The notes under the pieces were generated by a model. That model made no database searches and was not told the origin of the DNA. It saw only the letters and a program-made list of their open reading frames with translations. A program made the translations under genes and the position numbers. From positions 1-5,417 of the forward strand of contig MNXL01000402.1 in assembly GCA_001871755.1 (NCBI GenBank): 5,417 nucleotides of DNA, read 5' to 3'. The first letter of the stretch is position 1. Each line of letters starts with the position of its first letter. Origin of the DNA: Anaerolineae bacterium CG2_30_64_16. GTDB lineage: Bacteria > Chloroflexota > Anaerolineae > CG2-30-64-16. Of the stretch, positions 1-4,584 are shown piece after piece.

Positions 1-39
1 CGCCGCATTCTCTGATCGTTGAAAGCTGACCGCGGACCG

Positions 40-71
40 CTTTTTGACACGTCATCTTTTTGACGCGTCAT
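40..71. repeat. Tandem 16-bp repeat with palindromic cores upstream of serS
   Basis: Two head-to-tail copies (40-55 and 56-71) differ at one base. Each carries a TGAC-purine-CGTCA core. The second core (61-70, TGACGCGTCA) is a perfect 10-bp palindrome and the first (45-54) is nearly so. The second copy supplies the -35 hexamer of the serS promoter, so a dimeric DNA-binding protein sitting here would block or modulate initiation. Operator function is inferred. The repeat itself is directly visible. Confidence 0.6.
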
Positions 72-89
72 CGCGTGCTATGCTATACT
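60..89 (+). promoter_or_regulatory. Sigma70-type promoter of the serS leader
   Basis: The -35 box is TTGACG at 60-65 and the -10 box is TATACT at 84-89, with an 18-bp spacer. A TG at 81-82 makes it an extended -10. Initiation would fall near 95-97, just ahead of the T-box leader. A second TTGACA (44-49) lies too far upstream to pair with this -10. The -35 overlaps the palindromic tandem repeat. Confidence 0.7.
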
Positions 90-178
90 CCCGCTCGTAA
101 CAACCAACGGCATCGACGGAGACAAGTAGGACGCGCCAGTACACGACGGCGTAAATATCTATGGGGTTCCGATTGCTC

Positions 179-241
179 CCGCCGGGTCCGTGACCCGGCG
201 GCGTCAGGTGGACAACCGCCCGCCGGTCCGTGACCGGCGGG
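179..241 (+). repeat. Twin near-identical GC hairpins inserted in T-box Stem I
   Basis: Hairpin 1 (179-201) and hairpin 2 (219-241) are each about 10 bp and share the apex GGTCCGTGACC with a CGT triloop. They sit inside a closing stem made of GCTCC (175-179) with GGAGC (241-245) and GATT (171-174) with AATC (249-252). An outer stem is GTACACG (139-145) with CGTGTAC (272-278). Together these form a branched domain between the specifier region and the AG bulge, where most T-boxes have only a short helix. The pairing is visible in the sequence. Function is unknown. Confidence 0.7.
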
Positions 242-369
242 GAGCAGGAATCGTGAAGGAATTTATGCCCACGTGTACCAGACGCTTCAGAGAGCCGCCG
301 GCCGGTGCGAGGCGGTGGGCCGGTCGTCCGAAATCCCCTCCCGAGCCGCAGCCCGGAACCCGTGACTTT

Positions 370-402
370 AGACCTGACAGGTCTTCGAGATCTGTCAGGT
401 CT
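370..402. repeat. 33-nt palindrome inside the T-box linker
   Basis: A 14-bp stem (13 Watson-Crick pairs and one G-T) has a 5-nt TTCGA loop; its arms are AGACCTGACAG and CTGTCAGGTCT. It is enclosed by a 7-bp helix, GCAGCCC (348-354) with GGGCTGC (418-424), so it probably forms the Stem II position of the leader. Its shape resembles dispersed REP-like palindromes, so it may be a repeat that landed in the leader. That origin is inferred. Confidence 0.7.
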
Positions 403-512
403 GGTCCGCGGCAGTATGGGCTGCCGTTTGACCCCCGTTAGCGGGTCTGGGGTCAGACCGACCCCGTGAGGCCGCGGCCGTGAGGCTCCGGCGAACCCAG
501 TGTGGCACCACG

Positions 513-550
513 AGCGCCCCTCGTCCTGGATCGGATGGGGGGCGCTTTCT
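513..550 (+). terminator. T-box regulated rho-independent terminator
   Basis: A 14-bp stem (513-526 with 533-546, two G-T pairs) has a 6-nt loop and ends in TTTCTATT. Its 5' arm reuses bases 513-529 of the antiterminator, so the two folds are mutually exclusive. The serS ribosome-binding site at 558-563 lies outside the stem, which points to control at transcription rather than at translation. The T tract is short and interrupted by a C. Confidence 0.8.
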
Positions 551-557
551 ATTCACA

Positions 558-563
558 GAGGGA
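558..563 (+). promoter_or_regulatory. serS ribosome-binding site
   Basis: GAGGGA sits 5 nt before ATG 569. It decides the start. The upstream in-frame GTG at 500 lies inside the antiterminator, has no such site, and would add 23 residues unlike any SerRS N-terminus. Confidence 0.8.
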
Positions 564-568
564 ATAAC

Positions 569-1849
569 ATGCTAGACATAAAGTTCATGAGAGAGAACCG
601 GGAGCAACTGCTGGCCGCCATGGTCAGCCTGGGGGCCGAGGACGCGCCCGTGGCGCTGGCGCTGGCGCTGGACGAGCGGCGGCGGGCGATCTTGACCGAA
701 GTGGAGGCGCTGCGGGCTGAGCGGAACGCGGGCTCGAAGGAGATCGGCGCGCTCATGCGGGCCGGCCAGCGCGCCGCGGGGGAGGGGCTGCGCGCGCGCA
801 TGACGCAGATCGGGGCGCAGATCGCCGGCCTGGACGAGGAGCTGGCGCGGATGGAGGCTGATCTGCGGGACGCCATGCTGCGGATCCCCAATCTGCCGCA
901 CCCCAGCGTGCCGGTGGGCCGGGACGAGCGCGAGAATGTGGTGGTGCGCCAGGAGGGGGCGTTGCCGGCCTTCGACTTCGAGCCATTGCCGCATTGGGAC
1001 CTGGGGACCGCGCTCGACATCATCGACTTCGAGCGGGGGGTCAAGCTCAGCGGCACGCGCTTCTACGTGCTCAAGGGGGCGGGCGCACGGCTGCAACGCG
1101 CGCTGATCGCCTGGATGCTCGACCTGCACACCACGCAGCACGGCTACACCGAGATCTACCCGCCCTACATGGTCAAGGCCGAGGTGTTGGTGGGCACGGG
1201 CAACCTGCCCAAGTTCGGCGATAACCTCTACCACGACGCGGAGGAGGACTTCTGGTGGATCCCCACCGCCGAGGCGCCGGTGACCAACCTCTACCGCGAG
1301 GAGATTTTGGATGGCGACCGGCTGCCGATCTGCCACGTGGCGTACACGCCCTGCTTCCGGCGGGAGAAGATGAGCGCCGGCCGTGACGTGCGCGGCATCA
1401 AGCGCGGGCATCAGTTCGACAAGGTGGAGATGGTCAAGTTCACCCGGCCTGAGGATTCGATGACCGAGCTGATGAAGCTGCTCGACAACGCGGAGGACGT
1501 CTGCCGGGCGCTGGGCATCCCGCACCGGGTGGTGCAGATGTGCACCGGCGACCTCAGCTTCGTGGCCGCGGTGAAGTACGACGTCGAGATGTGGGCGCCG
1601 GGCTGCGGCGAGTGGCTGGAGGTCAGCTCGTGCGCCAACTTCATGGACTTCCAGGCCCGCCGCGCCAACATCCGCTACCGGCCCGAGCCGGGCGCCCGGC
1701 CCGAGTTCGTCCACACGATGAATGGCTCAGGCCTGGCGCTGCCGCGGGTGATGATCGCGCTGCTCGAGACCTATCAGCAGGCGGACGGCTCGATCCTGAT
1801 CCCGGAACTGCTGCGGCCCTACATGGGCGGGATCGAACGGATCGGGTGA
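569..1849 (+). CDS. serS: Seryl-tRNA synthetase
   Basis: This is a cytoplasmic class II synthetase that charges tRNA-Ser (and tRNA-Sec, if present) with serine using ATP. It has 426 residues, normal for bacterial SerRS. The N-terminus MLDIKFMREN is the family's typical opening. Residues about 30-105 are rich in Ala, Glu, Arg and Leu and form the long antiparallel coiled-coil arm that grips the long variable arm of tRNA-Ser. The catalytic core follows. Motif 1 is around 170-200 and ends in the Pro pair of YPPY. The TAEAP segment (233-237) provides the serine-binding T-x-E. Motif 2 is about 262-287 (FRRE...GHQFDKVE). Motif 3 is 385-400 (NGSGLALPR...LLE) with its ATP-binding Arg at 393. In motif 2, KM replaces the AG seen in many relatives, probably a lineage variant. 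The gene is controlled by the T-box leader and lies 505 bp upstream of two tRNA-Ser genes. Confidence 0.97.
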   Translation: MLDIKFMRENREQLLAAMVSLGAEDAPVALALALDERRRAILTEVEALRAERNAGSKEIGALMRAGQRAAGEGLRARMTQIGAQIAGLDEELARMEADLRDAMLRIPNLPHPSVPVGRDERENVVVRQEGALPAFDFEPLPHWDLGTALDIIDFERGVKLSGTRFYVLKGAGARLQRALIAWMLDLHTTQHGYTEIYPPYMVKAEVLVGTGNLPKFGDNLYHDAEEDFWWIPTAEAPVTNLYREEILDGDRLPICHVAYTPCFRREKMSAGRDVRGIKRGHQFDKVEMVKFTRPEDSMTELMKLLDNAEDVCRALGIPHRVVQMCTGDLSFVAAVKYDVEMWAPGCGEWLEVSSCANFMDFQARRANIRYRPEPGARPEFVHTMNGSGLALPRVMIALLETYQQADGSILIPELLRPYMGGIERIG

Positions 1850-1869
1850 GAGATGGCGCTCGGGCCGGC

Positions 1870-1931
1870 CTGGTCTCGCACCCTTCGATACAACCCTCAC
1901 TCCGTTCGGCTTACTCAGGATGCGAGACCAG
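1870..1931. repeat. Stem-loop repeat downstream of serS
   Basis: Perfect 11-bp inverted repeats (CTGGTCTCGCA at 1870-1880 and its complement at 1921-1931) enclose about 40 nt. The loop has a degenerate CCTTCGA...CTCAGGA core like those at 2117-2175 and 4769-4795. No T run follows on either strand, so it is not a classic terminator, though it may still protect the 3' end of serS mRNA. It is best seen as a dispersed palindromic repeat. Confidence 0.65.
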
Positions 1932-1935
1932 CCGT

Positions 1936-2034
1936 TTACTCCAGCTCGCCGACGACCTCGAAGCCTTGCAGGATGTAGTCCAGCGCTTCCAGGTCGGCGT
2001 CGCTGACCGCGATCACCTGCAATTTGCACTGCAT
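1936..2034 (-). CDS. Small 32-residue ORF or gene remnant, unrecognised
   Basis: The product begins MQCKLQVIAV and ends FEVVGELE. It has a plausible alternating beta-helix-beta character: a hydrophobic VIAV strand, an acidic helix with ADLEALDYIL, then an FEVVGEL strand. Codon choice looks like real coding sequence (GC-rich third positions). The frame stays open a few codons upstream to an in-frame TGA at about 2062-2064, close to the MITE edge at 2070. No good Shine-Dalgarno precedes the ATG. A strong minus-strand promoter lies at 2238-2266, beyond the MITE. It could be the surviving C-terminus of a gene cut by the repeat, or a small protein whose leader holds the repeat. I do not recognise the family. 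Confidence 0.4.
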   Translation of the reverse strand: MQCKLQVIAVSDADLEALDYILQGFEVVGELE

Positions 2035-2069
2035 CCATTTCCGTTCAGTATAGGTAGCCGGTCAGGTGA

Positions 2070-2202
2070 TGCCGGACAAACCAGGTTTCGACGCGCCGTG
2101 CGCGTTCGGAGAAACCGTTCGGCTGAGCCCTTCGACTGGCCCTTCGACACGCTCAGTACGGGGCTCAGGACGAACTCACCACAAAGCCTGGTTTGTCCGG
2201 CA
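2070..2202. mobile_element. MITE-like element with 16-bp perfect terminal inverted repeats
   Basis: TGCCGGACAAACCAGG at 2070-2085 is matched exactly by its complement at 2187-2202, giving a 133-bp unit. Inside is a second nested palindrome: GTTCG (2117-2121) with CGAAC (2171-2175), and CTGAGCCC (2123-2130) with GGGCTCAG (2161-2168), around a CCTTCGAC...GCTCAG core. There is no transposase gene, and I see no clear target-site duplication next to the ends. It looks like a non-autonomous element, possibly one palindrome nested in another. Some internal frames are open but read as noise. Confidence 0.65.
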
Positions 2203-2237
2203 CGGAGGCAGATTTGTGCCGTACTTGTCTGGTCCGT

Positions 2238-2266
2238 ATTATACACCGGTCACCCGCCCGGCGCAA
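2238..2266 (-). promoter_or_regulatory. Minus-strand sigma70-type promoter
   Basis: Read on the minus strand, TTGCGC (2261-2266) and a perfect TATAAT (2238-2243) are separated by 17 bp. Transcription would start near 2231 and run left through the MITE toward the small ORF ending at 1936, then antisense into the end of serS. It is divergent from the tRNA promoter, whose -35 box is only 33 bp away. There is no other obvious client gene. Confidence 0.55.
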
Positions 2267-2299
2267 GAGTGGTTTTGGGGGGCCCGTATCACCCCGGTT

Positions 2300-2328
2300 T
2301 TGACAACTGGCCGTCACGGTGGTATACT
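2300..2328 (+). promoter_or_regulatory. Promoter of the Ser-Ser-Arg tRNA operon
   Basis: A consensus TTGACA (2300-2305) and TATACT (2323-2328) are separated by 17 bp. The expected start is near 2335, about 20 nt ahead of the first tRNA. This is the strongest plus-strand promoter in the window, as expected for stable RNA. The next strong plus-strand terminator is at 2663-2691, so all three tRNAs are probably one transcript. Confidence 0.85.
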
Positions 2329-2354
2329 TTCCTCCGGTCGTGAGGGATCCCGTT

Positions 2355-2444
<90 letters not shown>

Positions 2445-2461
2445 GAAAAAAGCAACCATGG

Positions 2462-2552
2462 GGGGAGGTCGCATAGCCTGGTCTAGTGCGCCCGCCTGCT
2501 AAGTGGGTAAGGGTGGCAACATCCTTCGAGGGTTCAAATCCCTCCCTCCCCG
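2462..2552 (+). tRNA. tRNA-Ser(GCU), CCA not encoded
   Basis: The acceptor stem is GGGGAGG/CCTCCCC with discriminator G (2552). The following bases are CCT, so CCA must be added by the CCA-adding enzyme. The anticodon loop is CTGCTAA with anticodon GCT at 2498-2500, reading AGC and AGU. The variable arm is long (about 2508-2527), and the T arm is GAGGG/CCCTC with loop TTCAAAT. Like the preceding gene it is a substrate of the upstream SerRS. Confidence 0.95.
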
Positions 2553-2578
2553 CCTCGCCTTGGTGTTCAAGGCAATGT

Positions 2579-2651
2579 GTCCCAGTAGCTCAGCGGATAG
2601 AGCGCTTCCCTGCGGAGGAAGAGGCCGAGCGTTCAAATCGCTCCTGGGATA
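2579..2651 (+). tRNA. tRNA-Arg(GCG), CCA not encoded
   Basis: A 73-nt class I tRNA. The acceptor is GTCCCAG/CTGGGAT with a G1-U72 wobble, and the discriminator is A (2651). The D arm GCTC/GAGC has the GGATA loop typical of arginine tRNAs with A20. The anticodon stem CTTCC/GGAAG encloses the loop CTGCGGA, giving anticodon GCG at 2612-2614. The T arm is GAGCG/CGCTC. GCG reads CGC and CGU. Most bacteria use ACG (inosine-modified) for this box, so the anticodon is unusual. The last 19 nt overlap the 3' end of the convergent minus-strand ORF. Confidence 0.92.
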
Positions 2652-3118
2652 CCTGAGCAGAGAGCCTTCGTTCTTGAAACGGAGGCTTTTTGTTTGGTCA
2701 GTTCTGTGAGCTTATGTTGATTGTGGAGCGTGGAGCGTGGGGTGTTCTTGGGCACCCATTTCTCGGGTTCGGCCATCATGGTCGCCAGTTGGCTGCAGAT
2801 GTGATCGTAGTGATCGGTCAGCTCCTTGTGCACTTCAAGCGAGATATACTTGAAGTGCGAGGCAAAATCCAGCGATACGACCGTCTCGGCGGCTTCTCCA
2901 TCGGCGTCGGTCAGCTTGCTGACAAAACTCTTGGGATAGCGCCGCTTGCACCATGCTTCGGCGATGTTCATGCAGACCGAGCGCGAAGAACGGCGGACTT
3001 GATCAGTCAGGCTGTAACGCTCCTCTACCGGAAAAGACTTCGTCAGTTCGTGGATGCGTACCGCCATCTGACAAGCGAGCTGATAAACCCGCAACTCGTG
3101 ATAGTCTTTGACCGCCAT
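2633..3118 (-). CDS. Four-helix-bundle protein (23S rRNA IVS / TIGR02436 type)
   Basis: Residues 1-121 match the small four-helix-bundle family first seen in 23S rRNA intervening sequences; relatives serve as Avd in diversity-generating retroelements. Recognisable pieces are the opening YHELRVYQLACQMA, then FPVEERYSLTDQVRRSSRSV, then MNIAEAWCKRRYPKSF, then an Ala/Glu-rich helix, ending near MMAEPEKW (about 121). Family members are usually about 110-130 residues. Here the frame continues about 40 residues through period-7 repeats, the antisense of the tRNA terminator and 19 nt of tRNA-Arg, so the tail is probably run-on rather than domain. The start ATG has GGAG 6 nt upstream (3125-3128). It lies 11 nt behind the stop of the aminotransferase fragment on the same strand. 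No reverse transcriptase or rRNA is present here, so its role is unknown; such proteins are presumed RNA- or partner-binding. Confidence 0.85.
   Translation of the reverse strand: MAVKDYHELRVYQLACQMAVRIHELTKSFPVEERYSLTDQVRRSSRSVCMNIAEAWCKRRYPKSFVSKLTDADGEAAETVVSLDFASHFKYISLEVHKELTDHYDHICSQLATMMAEPEKWVPKNTPRSTLHNQHKLTELTKQKASVSRTKALCSGIPGAI
2663..2695 (+). terminator. Rho-independent terminator of the tRNA operon
   Basis: The stem AGCCTTCGTT (2663-2672) pairs with AACGGAGGCT (2678-2687) over 10 bp with one G-T pair. The loop is 5 nt, followed by TTTTTGTTT. It starts 12 nt after the tRNA-Arg discriminator. The minus strand has no T run after the stem, so it should act in one direction only. 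Confidence 0.85.
2723..2741. repeat. Period-7 GTGGAGC tandem repeat
   Basis: Two full copies and a partial copy of GTGGAGC lie within the 3' extension of the four-helix-bundle ORF. A related GTGGAGC/GGGGAGC pair is found on the opposite strand at about 3166-3182, just upstream of the same gene. The gene is therefore bracketed by similar low-complexity sequence in opposite orientation, which may mark insertion or recombination edges. Confidence 0.5.
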
Positions 3119-3129
3119 CTTCCTCTCCG

Positions 3130-3358
3130 CTATCGGTCATGGTACCCCATGCTCCCAATGGCGCATCGCTCCCCGCTCCACGCCATCCTCCCCAGCGCCT
3201 CCACCAGCGTCGCGCGCGGACAGCCGAAGTTCAGCCGGGCAAATCCCTCGCCGCCGCGGCCGAATCGAGGGCCGTCGTTCAGGGCCACCCGCGCTGCTTC
3301 GAGGAAGAACCGCGCCGGGTTGCCGGGGATGCCGGCGTCGCGCCCGTTGGGCCAGGCC
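3130..3358 (-). pseudogene. Duplicated C-terminal fragment of a MalY/PatB-type aminotransferase
   Basis: The minus frame encodes a stretch including FFLEAARVALNDGP, RFGRGGEGFARLNFGCPR and TLVEALGRM. Over 58 aligned residues, 49 are identical to the C-terminus of the gene at 5034-5417. DNA similarity covers 3183-3358 against 5066-5241 at a constant offset of 1883. No pyridoxal-phosphate lysine, substrate domain or plausible start is present, and upstream (above 3358) similarity stops abruptly. Downstream the frame runs on through unrelated codons to a TAG at 3130-3132. Two single-base indels near 3295-3302 compensate each other, so the reading frame is preserved. This is a truncated paralogue, not a working enzyme. 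Confidence 0.8.
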
Positions 3359-3488
3359 GCTGACGCTGAACGACCGGCGTCTTCTGGCGCGCTTGCAAGG
3401 CTACACGATTTTGGCCGACCTGCAACCGCTGATCACTCACATGCTGGCGCGTGGGCTCAAACTTGAGCAAGAGGGGTTTCAGTTCTGA
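3357..3488 (+). pseudogene. C-terminal remnant of an unrecognised plus-strand gene
   Basis: From the point where aminotransferase similarity ends, the plus strand encodes about 43 codons that look genuinely coding: PLTLNDRRLLARLQGYTI, then LADLQPLITHMLARGLKLEQ, ending EGFQF before TGA at 3486-3488. The segment is helical and Leu-rich, with no internal start likely to be native (one Met, at about 3440). The frame upstream (3108-3356) is the antisense of the aminotransferase fragment and is not a credible continuation. The sequence looks like the tail of a transposase or other gene joined to the duplication. I cannot name the family. Confidence 0.4.
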
Positions 3489-3604
3489 CCATAACTGCAA
3501 CTGAGCCGGGGAAGTCCAACAGCCGCCGGTGATGCCGGAGCCGCCGCGCAGAGAAAACCCCGAAAGCCACGACCCCTGTCGTCAAGTTGGTGGCGTGATG
3601 TTGT
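3489..3604. other. Short intergenic spacer, weak minus-strand hairpin
   Basis: This lies between the gene remnant and the 3' end of the secreted-protein gene. The only structure is a 5-bp hairpin, ACGAC/GTCGT (3569-3573/3578-3582). On the minus strand it is followed after a few bases by a GGGGTTTTC stretch, so it could be a poor terminator for the secreted-protein gene. The T run is not adjacent, so confidence is low. Confidence 0.25.
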
Positions 3605-4384
3605 CTACTGCTGTGTTTTCGGCGGTAGAATCCGCCTGGCCTTTACCACCCCAGCCAGACCAGCCAGGCCGCAGGCTAACAGCAGCAGCGTGGACGACTC
3701 GGGAATGGAAACGGGTCCTAGCTGGTAGGTGAAATCCTTGGGTACGGTACAGAATCTACAAATATCACTGACGGCGGTACCGACGACGGTGATGAAGACG
3801 ACCTCATCTGTCTCCAGCGGACGCAGCAATTGGATAACGAAGCTGCCATCCGCCTGGACAACGCCTGTACCGATGACGTTGCCATCCTGATCGGTGACGG
3901 TGAGCGTCGCGCCTGCACAGAACGGATCCCATAGACCTGTGATGATAGTTGCTCCCGCCTGTGGCAGGGGAATGTGTGGAGGAATAAGGGTCTTGGGTGT
4001 CCCAGGGATGTCTTCCCTTACCTCCAGGGGCCCACAGGGGCACTCGACGTCCACATTGATCCATGCGGATTCGTCGGAGCAACCCAAGTGCCCTGAGTAT
4101 AACGTCTCGCTTAATGGTACAGTGAAATCACCATTCGCCGTCGTACGCCCGGCGCCCACCAGCAGGTCGTCTATGCCGTCGCAGGTTGCCGTGTGCCGGA
4201 TGGTTACTGCCGCGTCACCGCAGGCCGTGCCTGCTACCCGCCCCGTCACCACCTGAGTGCCCGAGCACAGCGGCCCGTCCACAATTACCCTGGCCTCCGG
4301 TGGACAGCCACTTTGGGCCAGCGCCACTCCGCTCAAGGCCAACAGGCCCAGGAACACTGCTGTAACCAACATCCACTTGTGCAT
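3605..4384 (-). CDS. Secreted Ig-like protein with PEP-CTERM-like sorting signal
   Basis: A 259-residue exported protein. Residues 1-23 form a signal peptide: MHKW, a hydrophobic core, then ALA before Q24, consistent with signal peptidase I. Two similar beta-rich modules follow, about 31-115 and 140-202. Each has a TG start, a C-G-A-x-(V/L)-T strand, a G-x-G...A-(N/D)-G-(D/S)-F turn and an ending beta strand, resembling bacterial Ig-like or carboxypeptidase-regulatory folds. Ten Cys lie outside the membrane segment (27, 40, 55, 68, 102, 115, 117, 156, 209, 212), suggesting disulfides. The C-terminus has PES at 228-230, a hydrophobic span 232-247 (STLLLLACGLAGLAGVV) and a basic end KARR. That is the PEP-CTERM layout with Ser for the second Pro, so an exosortase may process it. 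The start is supported by a strong ribosome-binding site. Surface or extracellular-matrix placement is inferred; the ligand is unknown. Confidence 0.85.
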   Translation of the reverse strand: MHKWMLVTAVFLGLLALSGVALAQSGCPPEARVIVDGPLCSGTQVVTGRVAGTACGDAAVTIRHTATCDGIDDLLVGAGRTTANGDFTVPLSETLYSGHLGCSDESAWINVDVECPCGPLEVREDIPGTPKTLIPPHIPLPQAGATIITGLWDPFCAGATLTVTDQDGNVIGTGVVQADGSFVIQLLRPLETDEVVFITVVGTAVSDICRFCTVPKDFTYQLGPVSIPESSTLLLLACGLAGLAGVVKARRILPPKTQQ

Positions 4385-4387
4385 GGC

Positions 4388-4396
4388 TCACCTCCC
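4388..4396 (-). promoter_or_regulatory. Ribosome-binding site of the secreted-protein gene
   Basis: On the minus strand GGGAGGTGA lies 3 nt before ATG 4384. It is a near-perfect Shine-Dalgarno, the strongest in the window, and fixes the start. The first 120 nt further upstream show no convincing -10/-35 pair. Confidence 0.75.
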
Positions 4397-4584
4397 AAGG
4401 GTTAGTTTTCGGATATTCACCGCATCACTCAGGTACTTCGTTTTTGCCGGTAGTTTACCACCGCCTATCGGAGGTTATCAGAATGCCAAGTTCACACCTT
4501 CATAGCGCGGTCAAGGCTCTGTGTCTTCATCTATGAACGCTCTTGCTTTCTCAGTCGCACGTTCAAAAGCCGCTCTCTGTCAAA
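4397..4584. other. Upstream region of the secreted-protein gene, no clear promoter
   Basis: AT content is higher than in neighbouring genes. It contains small hairpins such as GGTA/TACC near 4450-4460 and a CCGCCTATCGG stretch that could belong to a folded 5' leader on the minus strand. I tried to fit a c-di-GMP-I riboswitch, common near PEP-CTERM genes, and it does not match. TTGACC occurs on the minus strand at about 4511-4516 but has no good -10 at proper spacing. No gene is seen. Confidence 0.3.

Larger units (their letters stand above)
110..550 (+). ncRNA. Serine-type T-box leader (riboswitch) of serS
   Basis: The leader senses uncharged tRNA-Ser and lets transcription continue into serS. 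Visible parts in order: the 5' side of Stem I with the AGTA S-turn strand (125-128), and a helix GGACG (129-133) pairing with CGTCC (325-329). The distal AG-bulge signature AGAGAG is at 289-294, followed by helix 295-299/311-315 and its apical loop. GAAA (330-333) is followed by TCC (334-336), the likely serine specifier codon. The antiterminator is CCAG/CTGG (497-500/526-529) plus ACGAG/CTCGT (510-514/520-524), flanking the T-box bulge TGGC (503-506). TGGC pairs with a GCCA tRNA end, matching the G73 of tRNA-Ser. The leader is longer than usual because of a branched insertion at 139-278 and a palindrome at 370-402. The specifier is inferred: reading directly after GAA would give ATC (Ile), but serS downstream favours TCC. 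Confidence 0.85.

Noticed and set aside
179..241. CRISPR-like repeat pair
   Set aside because: Only two copies, both self-complementary hairpins, with a spacer that is part of an RNA fold. There are no further repeats and no cas genes.
190..441. 83-codon plus-strand ORF in the leader
   Set aside because: It covers the structured T-box RNA. The product is Arg/Pro-rich noise and there is no ribosome-binding site.
500..568. Upstream GTG extension of serS
   Set aside because: It lies within the antiterminator and terminator, has no ribosome-binding site, and adds 23 residues unlike SerRS. ATG 569 with GAGGGA upstream is far better.
572..1714. Long minus-strand ORF opposite serS (380 codons), and other frames in the same area
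   Set aside because: It is the antisense of a clear serS gene in high-GC DNA. The product is low-complexity, rich in His, Arg, Leu and Ala, with no recognisable domain.
2633..3118. Diversity-generating retroelement accessory gene (avd)
   Set aside because: The fold is related, but no reverse transcriptase, template repeat or variable-region target gene is in the window.
2690..3466. 258-codon plus-strand ORF
   Set aside because: Mostly the antisense of the four-helix-bundle gene and the aminotransferase fragment, and it starts right after a terminator.
3894..4256. 120-codon plus-strand ORF opposite the secreted-protein gene
   Set aside because: Antisense shadow. The minus frame has a signal peptide, repeated domains, a sorting signal and a strong ribosome-binding site.
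4397..4520. Possible c-di-GMP-I riboswitch upstream of the secreted-protein gene
   Set aside because: There are AAAC and ACGAAG-like stretches, but the conserved GGGACGCAAAG core and paired helices are absent.
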